This document shows, one piece after another, positions 45,121 to 56,539 of a DNA stretch of 64,000 nucleotides. The DNA is from Linnemannia hyalina (lineage: Eukaryota > Mortierellomycota > Mortierellomycetes > Mortierellales > Mortierellaceae), in the NCBI GenBank assembly GCA_019671135.1, contig JAHRHY010000009.1:310001-374000 (forward strand), written 5' to 3'. A program made the translations under genes and the position numbers. Within the stretch, counting starts at the first letter, position 1; every line of letters starts with the position of its first letter. The notes below the pieces were generated by a model. That model saw nothing but the letters and a program-made list of their open reading frames with translations, did not search any database and had not been told where the DNA came from.

Positions 45121-45126
45121 AATAAA
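45121..45126 (+). terminator. likely polyadenylation signal of LtrA-type gene
   Basis: AATAAA 76 nt after the stop codon in an A/T-rich context. Confidence 0.5.
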
Positions 45127-46052
45127 TTAATTGCGCGTCTGTTTTTCACTTGTGCATCGAAACGAGACGAAAACGAACGCTGGGCTGCAAAACAACAACA
45201 GAGCGTTTCTTCAGAGACGTTAACATGGGTAGCAGGTCAGTCAAGAATGCGCCAAACAGCCATCGTTTTTTTTTTTTTTTTTTTTGGTTTTCTTTTTATT
45301 CGTGAACTATACAAGTAAAAAAGAAAGTGGACGGGAGGAGAGCGTCATGTGTTGGATGTACCACTGCAAAACGACGGTGTAACATAGATATGATTACATG
45401 GATTAGAAAATGAGTTGCGTTTCTTGATGAGGAGTAGGTGTGCACCATAAAGTCTCAGAAAGGCCGGCTGGTCGGGGGGGGAGTAGCTTAAAACATGTTT
45501 TTGAGACTGGGCAATGGTTCTTAAAAACAACCTCGGATCTCCCCTGGGGCACCCTTGCCTTGTATGAGGGGAGGAAAGAACAGGGATGAGAAAGTGCGGA
45601 TGGGTCCTTGGCGGAGCTTATCCAGGAGGGTGGAAATGAAAAGCCGCTTACCTTTGGTTGTCCCATGGGCATTCAGGTGTAGAGAAAAAAAAAGGGTAAG
45701 GTGATAGTGACATAGGGTGTGGAGGGGTGGGACACAATGTTGGTGGTACAGGGTGTGTGGGAAGAGTGTAATGAAAGATGAACTACAGAACAGAGGGGTG
45801 TCAATATGATTGCGTTGCGTCTCCATTTGCTATTCTGTCTGCTCGTGTAACTCACATGTTGTTTGTACGATGATTGGGATGGATGAATCAAGGGTGTCCA
45901 ATGCGTAGTTCAGACGATAATGTGCATGTCCAAGACGGCCCTCTTTCATCCTCCTCTTCATCGCACTCGGTCGAATACTCAACTCCATTTCATTCAGGTT
46001 CATTCATAGATGATGTCGTCCGTTGATTACAAAGAGCCTAGAGTGGGAACCT

Positions 46053-46079
46053 GGCCCAGTCTAGAGCTAGGACCGGGCC
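46053..46079. repeat. short GC-rich hairpin
   Basis: GGCCCAGTCTAG pairs with CTAGGACCGGGCC around a two-base AG loop, with one G-T type mismatch and one bulged base. It is the most stable-looking hairpin in the gene-poor stretch; it could be part of a structured RNA or chance. Confidence 0.6.
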
Positions 46080-49000
46080 GGAGTTCAAGTGGCCAATCCG
46101 TTTCCCTTTTCATCACCCCATCGTTTTCTAGCACAGACCAGAAACAACCGCGGACCAAAGGTAGAGAGCGCAAAGTGAGACGCGCAAAGCAAAAATAGAT
46201 CAGTGAACAGGTAACGGTAAGACAAGAAATCAACGTGGAAGAAATGGCTTTGTTTTTTTCCGCTCATCCATTGATCACCTCCCTCGCCCTCTTTCACTTG
46301 GTCCTGTTGTGCATCCTCTACTGCACCGTGAATGTCAATGGGATGAAAAAGGTGCAGTGGTGAGAAAGAGAAAGGACGGGAGAAAAGCGCGGACGCTCAA
46401 TTGAAGGGTTGTCTCTCGGTTATGACACATGCGATACTTTTGGACACATACACATACTAACATGCACAAATACACAAACGTCGCCCTCGTTTTCCTGTGT
46501 TTGTTTAGTTCATGTTTGTCCTTTGTCAAAATAATGAATACCGCGTGGCCCTTTTTTGCGGAGAGGCAATCCACTCTGTCATTTTTTTTCAACTAAATGC
46601 ATGCGCATCAATTATTGACAGAGAGGCATGGCATGTCATGAAGCTTGTTTTAGTTTTTGTTCACATTCCGAAATTGCAAACGGATGGAGACAAGAGAGAG
46701 TTTTCCGTCATGCATTACCAACACTCAGGTACCCAAATACCAACATCACCACACGCAAAAAAAACATTGGAATTGTCTGTTGGTTGGCACGTTAAGACGG
46801 ATGCAAACGGTGAATCAAAAATATCTCTAGACCATCCCCCCTTTTTTTCTCTTCACCTCTGCGGAAAAAAAAAGGCAGGAAAGAAAAAATATAAAAAAGG
46901 ACAAAGGGCTTTCCTTTTTGTCTCTGTGTAACATCATGCATCCGATGTGGTAGATGAATAGATCCTCTCTTCTGAATGTGAGGTCAAAAGAAAAGAGGGG
47001 AGGCATTTATTTGCCACGAGGCTCGGAGGAAGTACAGCATGAGGTAATCATATCTCTAGCCCAGCACAGGATTTCACTCATGACATGGCTCATCCTACTT
47101 ATCCGTAAGTGAACTCCCAAATTTTTTTGCCCTCAAGCTCGAGGTTCACTGTAAGGAAAGAAAGGGGGGAAGCGGAAAACTGTGTTCACCCAGGTTGAAA
47201 GCTCTCTCTTTCGTCATCGAGGTTATTTTTGTTTACAAGGAGAAAAAAGAAAGAGGATGATGGTGGTTGAGATTTTTTTATTAAGGAGATGGAAGGACAG
47301 ACAGACGCCAATGATTATTGCTGCTCTGCCCTATCCAGTGAATGTCTTCTTGCTTCGTCGTTTTGGCGATTCTCTGTCGCCTTTTGGCTATTCTTTATTT
47401 ACACATCCCGACGAGAAATTTTTTGAGCTCTTGTCTTGCTAGCGATATCGATCGTTGTGGAAGGGTGCACGGGAAACAGTCGCAAAGAGAGGAGGACGAG
47501 GAAAGGGTTGTTAATAAACATGAGGACTCAGACATAAAGAGCGCCAGTCTTGTGAGTATTTGCGGGGTGAAGTGTGTGAGCTCTGAGTAGACAAAAGTGC
47601 TAATCCTCCTCCTTGTTGCTACAAAGAGAGGCACTTGGTGGTCTAAAAAATAAATAGACGCATGGTAGGTTGTCCGATGGTGAGAGTATGCAGACAGACC
47701 AGAGCATGTTTCAGATGCGTAGACTGGGCTTTCCAAGAAAACGATGGACAAGAGGGACATTGGCGCTAGAAGGAGACCAACAATTGAGCGAGTTGGTGAA
47801 CACAAAGGCACACTATCAAGAACAAGGACTGCAAATAAAACTAAAAGAGTCATCCGCACATCCATTCCCCCTATCTGATGTTTAGCTAAATTGGTCCTCG
47901 ATCTTTTTTCACAATTGTGGTTATCGTTGTTGTTTGGTTGTTGTTTGGGAGAAAGGGCAATGGCGGTGGGTTAGAGTTGCAAATGCGAACGACTGGAGAG
48001 TGTTCCTTGTTTTCCTTTGCATGCGGGCAGGCGGGCTTGCAAAGAAAGGACAAAGAGAGGTGTGAATGTGAAGGAAGCGGGGTCTGTGCGAATGAAATTG
48101 GGTCGGTCATTGGATCGAAGGACAAAAAGGTCAGCAGAAAAAACAAGGTTTTTGTTGGTTCGAAAGGAGTTATTGCTATGTACCTCATCCCATTATATTT
48201 TTCACACATGTTGAGTGGATCGTGAATGGAGAGGATATCCCGTTGGTCGTTTCTTGAAGTCGTGATGATTTGGGTTTCCTCCTCTTCAATCCGGATTAGT
48301 ACATATAGTCGACAAAAAGTCCGTTGCGGTTTCTTGTTGTCGTTCTTGTATCTCTCGGGTCGATCGGGAAGCAAGAAAAAAGGGCAGAATGATGATGAAA
48401 GACTAAAGAAGAGCGACAGCGAAAGAGGCAACGGACGGTGGTAAAAGATTGACCGAGAAGAAGTAGAAGAGGGAAACAACAACGTCAGAAGGCTAAGAAA
48501 CAGAGGATCAAGGCGCTGCGGGAAGTGTAAAAAAAAAGAAGATAGTGTGGGCTAATTGGGGTGGAATGGAATGGCAATGTTGTCAAGGTACTTTTTTTCT
48601 GCATTGAAGTAAATCAACAACGACAAAGACAGTAACAGCAAAAACATGCAAGCAACCAAGACCACCTTTGTTTTTTGGGTTTATCCCTTGAGTCAACATA
48701 CATATATGTCATCGCAGTAAGAAAGAGATGAAAAAAATACGCAAACACACAAGAGGACAGAAACGAGAAGAGATCTAACAGCGAGGTATACTTTTATTTA
48801 TGCGCGAAATCAATCAATGCCAATGACAACCATGATTCATGGGGTAGGTTGTCCTATGCTTTGGATGTATAGAGATGGTGACCAATTTGTTGTTTGTTGC
48901 TAATACAAACAGCATCAACAAAACAAAATGGCATTGGCGACATTTTTCTTGTATGATGAGTCTTCCGTAGAGAAACAAGAAAAATAGAAGCGAGCAGACA

Positions 49001-50766
49001 CTCTCGTTGTAGCTTTTGATTAGTTCCTTACTTTCGAGATCACCTAGGCGCGAAGGGAGCGCTCATGAGCTTCATGTCGTGCCATGACCGAATGAGAAAA
49101 GACAACGCGCGCGGAAAAGGGAACTGAAGGCTGAGAAAAAAACTTTTCCCCCAATGGTTCCTCTAAGAGATAAAGGGGGGCGAGGAGCAAAAAGAAAGTG
49201 AAAAAAGGGAAAAAGGGAAAAGGTGAGAAAGGGAAGGGAAGCGAAGGAAGGGGGTCGTCAAGGAAGAAAGAAAACACAAGGGGGATCTCATGTTTTAATA
49301 CGATCTGGCGTTCACTATTGGCGAATATCGATCATGAGCGAGAGAGGGAGGAACCAGGGTTGGTGAAAGGGGAGCTGCTTGTCGATACGTTAGGACAGGA
49401 TAGAGAAAAGAAAGAAGGGGATAGGATAGGGTAAGGCAGGTAGCTCAGAAACTACTTGGCAAACTGAAGATGACGATGGACGGGATCAGGGACACTGGGG
49501 GTTCATTTAGACTGGGTTGCTCCTAGTGGCAGGATGCAGGAAGAGTACATTAGAGAGCGAGTTAGTAACGCTAGGATGTAAAGAAGGTTCGTAAAGGAGG
49601 ACCACCCTAGTACCCGCGGCTCTTTTGGCTCAGAAAACAAACAAACAGGTTAAGAGCAGCAAGGGCGAGCCCATTGGTTCGCCCTTTCGGTGCTGGGTGC
49701 AATTACTTTTTTTTTTACTTGGACACTCTCCAGTAGGAAAAAAAAGGCAGAAATGGGTGGATATGAATGGATGGGTGAATGGGGGTCGACGTGGCTGGCT
49801 CTCTGGCTCTCATGGTGTTGAGGTAAGAGAAACACAAGGGCTCAGTTGCTAATGCAATGCAAAGACTAAAGAAGGAGGTACCAATGGGAGGACAAAGGCA
49901 AAAGGTAGAAAAAGGCGAATGAGCATCTATACAGCTAGTGGATGTGAGGAGGGGAACGATTAGCGTCGAAGAAAGACAAGAAAGAACGAAGGGCTTGTTT
50001 GTAGGGAACAAACAAACAAGCAGCGAACGATCGAAAGCGGAACAGAGCAGAGAGAAAAGCCCGAGCGGACCTTTTCTTTCTCGTTTCTCTTTTGTTGAAC
50101 AACTTTCTAATTGACGGATGGAATGAGGGTGAAGAGCTAATTAGTCTTGATTACTGATGATTGTCTGATCATTGATCGTAATAGCTGATTGCTCAATTGA
50201 ATATGGTATCAAAGGCACCGGGGTGGTCTGTCGCTAGGACTATCATCACCTGCAAGTAAGTGATAACTGTTATTGTTTTTTTTTGTTCAACGGTCGTCGG
50301 GTTATCCTCCCTACCTGGGCAAGAATAGGATGTTACTGTCCTCCATCAGTTAGAGCATCAATCCAAAAGATAGAAAACCAAACAGGCACTGCTGCAAGGA
50401 GGGAGTGGATGTGGTGTATGAAACCAGCTTTGTCTTTTTTTTTCTCTTTTGCCTGTTTGAATCGAAGGAAAGAAAGGTGCATGTAAAAATAGAAACATGG
50501 CATTCGATCTACACGCACCTTTTGAAGTGAAGAGAAAAAAATAAAAGATTTTAGTTTGATTTGCTTGGGAAGGGAGACCAATGACTGTGCCAGAGCCATA
50601 ATAGCGTTTGATGATGATGATGCTGCTGCTGCTGCTTGCTCTCTCCTCTTCTTGCTGTTGTTGTTAGTTTGTCGACAATAGTCCGCATCGGAAAAGGTAC
50701 CAATCGCTGCTCTGCTCTTCCCTTCTTCGTATTTCCATTCATATGCCCAGCCGTACACATCCAGCA

Positions 50767-50792
50767 AGTCAGTCCAGTCCAGTCCAGTCCAG
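50767..50792. repeat. AGTCC pentanucleotide repeat, about 5 copies
   Basis: Tandem AGTCC units in non-coding DNA about 640 bp before the Sel1 gene. Confidence 0.85.
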
Positions 50793-51174
50793 CCTGTCAA
50801 AAACCCAAAAAAAAAAGTCATCCAACAGTCAGTCATCCCTCTTCTTCTCTACTACTATTCAATTCAATTCAGTCTTTTACTGCCTCCTATTTTCCTTGCG
50901 CTCAATATGCCATGCGATGTGCATCCAATAATAAACAGCCGTCGATTGTCCCAGCAGGTCATCCTCCTCTCTTGCTGCTGTTGCTGTTACTCGTCCCCCC
51001 CTTCTTCCCCCTTCTTCCCCCTTCCCCCATATAAGATGTGAGCTGTCCCCCCCTTTTTTTTCTTGCTTTCCTTTTCTTTTTTTTTTCTCTTTTCTCTTTT
51101 CTCGTTTGCTTCCTTCTTCGTCGCCTTCCTTCACTATTCCTCTCTATTTTTTCTACTTCCTCCTTCAATTTTAT

Positions 51175-51231
51175 ACTCACACTCACACTCACACTCACAC
51201 TCACACTCACACTCACACTCACACTATCATT
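51175..51231. repeat. ACTCAC hexanucleotide repeat in Sel1 gene leader
   Basis: About nine and a half perfect ACTCAC units within the C/T-rich leader of the Sel1 gene, some 200 bp before its ATG. Confidence 0.92.
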
Positions 51232-51431
51232 CTCCCATCCCAATTGGCCCTCTTCCTTCAACGCAAACAACACCTTTTGTTACTCCATCCTTCTCTTTCC
51301 CTCTCAACCGTTATCACCTCACCTCCACTCTCTCTTTCTATATTTCCCCCAACCCAAAAACCACGCCCCCCTCTAAACAACCAACTCTTTTCACAGTGTC
51401 GCCAACCGCTCGTCAACCCCACAACCGATCT

Positions 51432-53591
51432 ATGACCGGTCCCCTCACCATGTCTGCCTCCCATATCCTTCATCGAGGACGCAGCGTCTTCTCGAAACTC
51501 AACAAAAAATACAGACTCCCCGCCACTTCCTCTACAACAACCTCCGAATCTACTTCTTCTTCTATCAGCTCCTACTCGACTCCTTCCTCCGATTCTATCA
51601 TTACCACCGCTTCCTCAACAGAAACCACTCCATCTACCACTATCACAGCTCCCGCACACCAGGAGCAACAGGATCCTCAGGAGGCTGCCAGGGCTCAGCA
51701 GTTTTTTGAGCTCGGTCAGCAGTTGCTCTTTGGCCGCTACGGCCAATCCAAGGACGAGGCCGCAGCCGTCGAATACTACCGCATGGCCACCCAACTGAGC
51801 CACCTCGAGGCCCAGGGGGCACTCGCCTTCTGCTACGAGTTTGGACTGGGAATCCAGGCCGACTTTGTCGAGGCCGAACGTCTCTATATCCTCGCTGCCG
51901 AGAAGAACAACGGTCTGGCTCTTTCCCGGTTGGCCTTCTTGCGCAAGTACGGTCGTCCCTCGGTCAAGATCGATCGTATCGAATCCGAGTACTGGCAACA
52001 AAAGATTAACCAGCAAGGCCCCGGTGCGTTGACCTGGCTCATGGAGGCGGCCTCAGTCGATAACCATGACTGCTGCCAGTACGCCCTCGGAGTCTGCTAC
52101 CATGATGGTGTTGGTGTTGAGAAGAACCCTACTGAGGCCTTCCATTGGTACTTGAAGTCGGCTGAGCAAGGGAATGCTCGCGGGCAGGGTATTTTGGGCT
52201 ACTGCTATGGCGAAGGGTTTGGAGTCGAGCGGGATAGACAGAAAGCGATGTACTGGTACGGAATCGCAGCGGAGCAAGGAGACTCGGTGGCGCTTTATAA
52301 CATTGGATACTGCTATGAGGATGGGCTTGGTGTCGACCGCAACCCAGAGGAGGCTGTCAAGTGGTACCGCCTCTCTGCCGAGCTCGGTAACGCCTTCGCT
52401 CAAAACTCACTCGGCTACTGCTATGAGGACGGCGTCGGAATCGAACAGAACCTGGGGCTCGCCGCCGACTGGTACACTAAATCGGCAGAGCAGGGCTACC
52501 CCTGGGCAGAGTGCAACCTAGGATACTGCAACCAGAACGGCATCGGACTCCCCCGCGACAACGCCAAGGGTGCCTATTGGTACCGCAAGGCCGCCCTCCA
52601 GGGCCACGCCCGTGCCCAGCACAACCTCGGATTCTGCTACCAGAACGGCATCGGTGTCGCCAAGGACCCTGTCGAGGCCGTCAAGTGGTACATGAAGTCT
52701 GCCGAGCGCGGCAACATCTTTGCCTTCCACTCGCTCGGTTACTGCTACCAGAACGGTATCGGTGTCCAGCAGAACCTCGACGAGGCCGTCTACTGGTACT
52801 ACCTCTCGGCTGAAGAGAACCACGCCCCCGCCCAGCTGTCGCTCGGTTACTGCTTCCGCAACGGTATCGGTGTACCCAAGGAGCCCAAAGAGGCCGTCAA
52901 GTGGTTCTACCGGTCCGCTATCCAGGGCAACGCCCTTGCTCAGAACTCTCTTGGCTTCTGCTACGAGGAGGGTCTTGGTGTCGAAAAGAACCGGGAAAAG
53001 GCCGTCTTCTGGTATGAGAAGTCAGCAGCGCAGCAGAACCCCTGGGCGCAGTGCAACTTGGGCTTTTGCTATGCCAACGAAATCGGAGTCGCCCAGAACT
53101 ACGAGATGGCCGTCAAGTACTACTCCCTTGCTGCGGCCCAGAACCATGCCCGCGCCCAGGACAAGCTCGGTGTCTGCCTCCAGCTCGGCCAGGGCATTGC
53201 TCAGGATGTTAAGCTTGCCGTCCGTTATTTCCGCCTTGCTGCTGAGCAGGGCCATCTCGCTGGACAATATCACCTCGCCAACGCTCTCGTAAGTCCTTTG
53301 CTGTTTCGTTTTATTCGTACCAAGGTGGCTTCTTGCTTGTTTTAAGTCAAGCATTGATATTCATACTGCCTCGTCCTTATGATTTGATCCTAATAGGAAA
53401 AGGGCTTGGGCTGTGAAGTTCACTTGGAAGAGGCATCAATGTGGTTCGAGCGCGCCGCAGCCAACGGATGCAGGACGTCACACGAGCGTCTCCAGCGGCT
53501 CTTGGCCCGTGCTTGCCTTGAGAACGGTCTTGAAAGTAACTACAACGGATTGTTCCTCGGCGCTATCGGACACTGCGCCCCCGCCGCATAA
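51432..53591 (+). CDS. Sel1-repeat protein (about 14 repeats)
   Basis: Predicted 683-residue protein in two exons (51432-53288 and 53397-53591; 108-nt intron). Residues 1-85 are Ser/Thr-rich. From about residue 87 to 650 there are some 14 tandem Sel1-like repeats of 36 residues with the consensus LGYCYxxGxGVxxNxxEAVxWYxxSAEQGNxxAQ; examples are LGYCYEDGVGIEQN and LGFCYQNGIGVAKD. Sel1 repeats form helical solenoids that act as adaptor scaffolds, for instance in Skt5/Chs4 chitin synthase activation and in ERAD (Hrd3/SEL1L). No membrane segment, signal peptide or C-terminal CAAX box is seen, so a cytosolic adaptor is most likely; the partner is unknown. The start is the first ATG in a frame that is open further upstream; the upstream part is translated microsatellite and lacks ATG. 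Confidence 0.93.
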
Positions 53592-54840
53592 GCCTCGTCC
53601 TTTGACATTTCTTTTTATTTTGTTTCGTTCCTTGTTTTTCGTCTTTGCATGGTTTCCATTCATTCATATATCCTTGCCTGCATATTTTTCTTTTTTTTTT
53701 CCTTATTTACTTTCGCGCCACCTTGTACCTTATTACTCTATGTACCCGCCCTTTGTCCCTTCTCCTCTTCTTGTACTTGTATCTCGACTTTTTCTCTTTA
53801 TCTTTCTCTAAAAGCTTACAACCAACCCATGATACCATTAGAAATGCAAAAAATAAAAATCCGTAAACAATTACTTGCATCGCTGCCCAACATTGCTTGA
53901 GGTGGGGCCAGAATGGTGTCATGCCAACTATCCTTAGGAAAGCGGTAAGGAACGGATCGGAGAGAACGATTTGAACGAGTGAAAATCGATGGCAAAGGAG
54001 AGAAGAAGGGAAGGGAAAGAAGAACTACAAAAAGGGGTATGTCAAGGTAAAGGATCGGCATGATTCTCAGTCAGCAAAAGGAGTACATGCAATCCGAGTG
54101 TGGTCATGAAACAAAGACGCAATTTTGGCGGGGCAGACATCAGTTGTGGGGAAAGAGAAAAATGGTAATCTGTTACCCAGTCATCCGAGCATGCCACTGT
54201 GTTTTCAGTGAGACCGTTGTTGGTTGCAACCTCCTCCTCGAACCCTTGCACCGCCCTGTCAAATTGGGTTTTCTACCATGTGGGAAATCGAACTTTTTTC
54301 ATTTCTCTCACCGTGCATGATTCTCACCCTGGAGGCTGTACTTCTTTCTCCTGAAGAAAAAGAAAAAGAAAAAGACAATAGAAAACCAAACCCAGCTGTA
54401 CAGCACAAGTAGGAGGCAATCAATCAGGCCGGATAAAACCTTTGTGTTTTTGTGTGTCACACATACCCTCATCACACTTTTGTCAGATCAAACCTTACCG
54501 TTGTGTGCTTTATCTCCTTTCTTTCCTACTTCTCCTTTCTCCTTTACCCAACCTCTCCTTCCTTCCAGCCCTTGCATCGAATCGCTCTTTCTCCTTTCTT
54601 CCTGTTACTGATCTCTCCATATCCGATCCGATCTCTCATCCATACACGAATCTCCCAATATACCATCCAACTCTCTTCACCAGCCTCTCTCACTTTTTTT
54701 TATTTCTCCACGTGTCGAGCTCCATAAAAACAACAACAACAACGCAACTCGAAAACAACCACAACAAGCGACGCTTTGCATCCCTATCCTTCAACAACCA
54801 TCACCAGTCGACAAGCAACCACCCACAAAAGCATATAAAA
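53592..54840. other. interval between Sel1-repeat and PQ-loop genes
   Basis: About 1.25 kb: the 3' UTR of the Sel1 gene (an AATAAA lies near 53851), then purine-rich sequence with a GAAAAA repeat near 54350-54375, then a C/T-rich leader (54510-54720) and an A/C-rich stretch before the PQ-loop start. No further gene seen. Confidence 0.5.
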
Positions 54841-56539
54841 ATGCCATCAACGCGCTCAATCCTCGAAAATGTATTCGGGATGCTCGGTGTCATCTTCTGG
54901 TCCTTCCAACTCCTCCCCCAAGCCATCGACAACTACCGTGCGAAATCCACAGCAGGCCTCTCATACTCCATGTTCTTCCTCTGGACCCTTTGTTCCCTAG
55001 GCTTCGGGTCCTATGGAGTTGTTGAGGAGTTGTCGATCCCGTTGATTGTCCAGCCGCAGATCTTTGGTGTGTTGTCGACGGTGTGTTATTTGCAGTGTTT
55101 GTATTACGGCGAGACGACTCGGGGGTGGTGGGGTCCTGAAAGGGGGTTGAAGAGGATTGGGTGGGCCGCTGTTGGAGGGTTGGTGGCGATGGCGGGGGTG
55201 CAGGTTGGAGCTGTTTATGCTACCAGGGTAAGTCCTTCTTTGTTGCTTGTTTGTTTTATGTTATTTTGCTCGTTCCTTATTTGTTTGATGTGCAGTGCTT
55301 GGATGATACAGAGGTGTCCATTATAGGAGGTGTAAAGCATCAATCCTCAGGACCTTATTTTCGACATCGACATGGAGTGACAAAAAGTTGATTCAGGATC
55401 AGGACAGCATTCTCCATTCCAACCTGGGGCTCATCCCGCTCTCTCACACTCCACTCAATCACACGCACATACTTCCTCAGGCATGAGTGGGCAAAATGGA
55501 CAAGGGAAAGGGCGGAGAAGGGATTGCTGAACGAGAAGTTCACTGGTTGGTGTGAAACGAACTGGGTGTTAAAACAAACATTGCATGGAGAAGCGACACT
55601 CCGCTAAGCCCTGCTGGGAAATACGTTGATGGACGTATAGTGCTGACAGAAGGAGTCTCCGTGATGGCTACTGACATGTGTCTGCTCACTTGAGCGGTCG
55701 TACAAAAACAAAAGAAGGGGAAAGGAAACAGGATCGTTGAATATCCCGTTTGGGTACCAGAATGTTCGTATATGCATGAATGGTGGAATCACTGGTGGTG
55801 GTGCTCAGAAGAGTGTCCGCAACAAAACATAAACTCAACTCAGGAACTTGTTCAGTCACCCCCTTTGTGCTGCATAACTAGCACAAGCACTGCGTTGTAC
55901 CTCGAATTACCTCCTCTTCCACGTTTGCTAACATTTTCATTCTATACTCATTCTTATTAGGCGGGAGTTAAAAATGATGTCAAGGGAACGGTAGAAGCCG
56001 CAGGGATAATCCCCATCCTCCTCCTAGTCTTGGGCTTCATCCCGCAATACTTCGACATCTACCGGGACCGTTCCGTCGTCGGCGTATCCATGGCGTTCAT
56101 TTCAGCCGATGCCGCGGGAGCCATATTCTCGATTATTTCGTTGATTTTCAGGAGCGAGTTTGATCTGCTGGCGACGCTGAATTATTGTGCAGTGCTTGTG
56201 TGTGATTTGATTGTGGTCGCGCTCTGGGTGTATTTTAACAAGATGCATCCAGAGTTGGCGAAGGTGAAGGAGGTTGGACAGAAGGATTTGGAGAATGGTG
56301 AGAATGAGAGTGCGGTTGTGACGATTGTTGAGCCACAGGGTGAGGAGGGTGAGGAGAAGGAGCAACAGAACGGGCATCGTCATCATTTGCATTTGGACTT
56401 GCATGGTACGACGGTGCCTAACCATCTTCATGCCGAGCCTGTTGCCAAGACAACAACAGCGTCAGCAACAGTGACAGGGTCTGCATCGCAGGTGTCGTTG
56501 TCAAGTGCTCACTCCAACAGCACTGTTGCGCAACCATAA
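54841..56539 (+). CDS. PQ-loop repeat membrane protein (lysosomal/vacuolar transporter-like)
   Basis: Predicted 321-residue seven-helix-type protein in two exons (54841-55227 and 55961-56539) with a 733-nt intron. The first PQ motif is LLPQ at residues 24-27 (QLLPQAIDNYRAKSTAGLS) and the second is IPQ at 156-158 (FIPQYFDIYRDRSVVGVS); both have the usual following Tyr/Arg and Ser-x-G-hydrophobic-S pattern. Hydrophobic helices surround each motif up to about residue 225. The C-terminal 95 residues are hydrophilic, Glu-rich then His/Ser/Thr-rich, and probably cytosolic. PQ-loop proteins include cystinosin, Ypq-type vacuolar basic amino acid exporters and SWEET relatives; the substrate cannot be told from sequence. 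The start MPSTRSILENV is the ATG nearest the first helix and follows CATATAAAA. Confidence 0.9.

Larger units (their letters stand above)
45127..51431. other. gene-poor region of 6.3 kb
   Basis: No open frame on either strand matches a family I recognise. The longest are compositionally simple: a 198-codon Pro/Ser-rich minus frame at 47886-48482, and a 156-codon minus frame at 47395-47865 with a hydrophobic N-terminus but no other protein-like feature. Purine-rich blocks at 49150-49270 and 48360-48480 would be C/T-rich leaders on the minus strand. The final 400 bp are the C/T-rich leader of the Sel1 gene. Confidence 0.5.

Noticed and set aside
47395..47865. 156-codon minus-strand frame with a hydrophobic, signal-like N-terminus
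   Set aside because: Ser/Leu-rich throughout, no family resemblance, and codon choice unlike the verified genes.
51063..51431. In-frame upstream extension of the Sel1 protein with a Ser-His repeat
   Set aside because: It has no ATG and translates the ACTCAC microsatellite; the first ATG in frame is at 51432.
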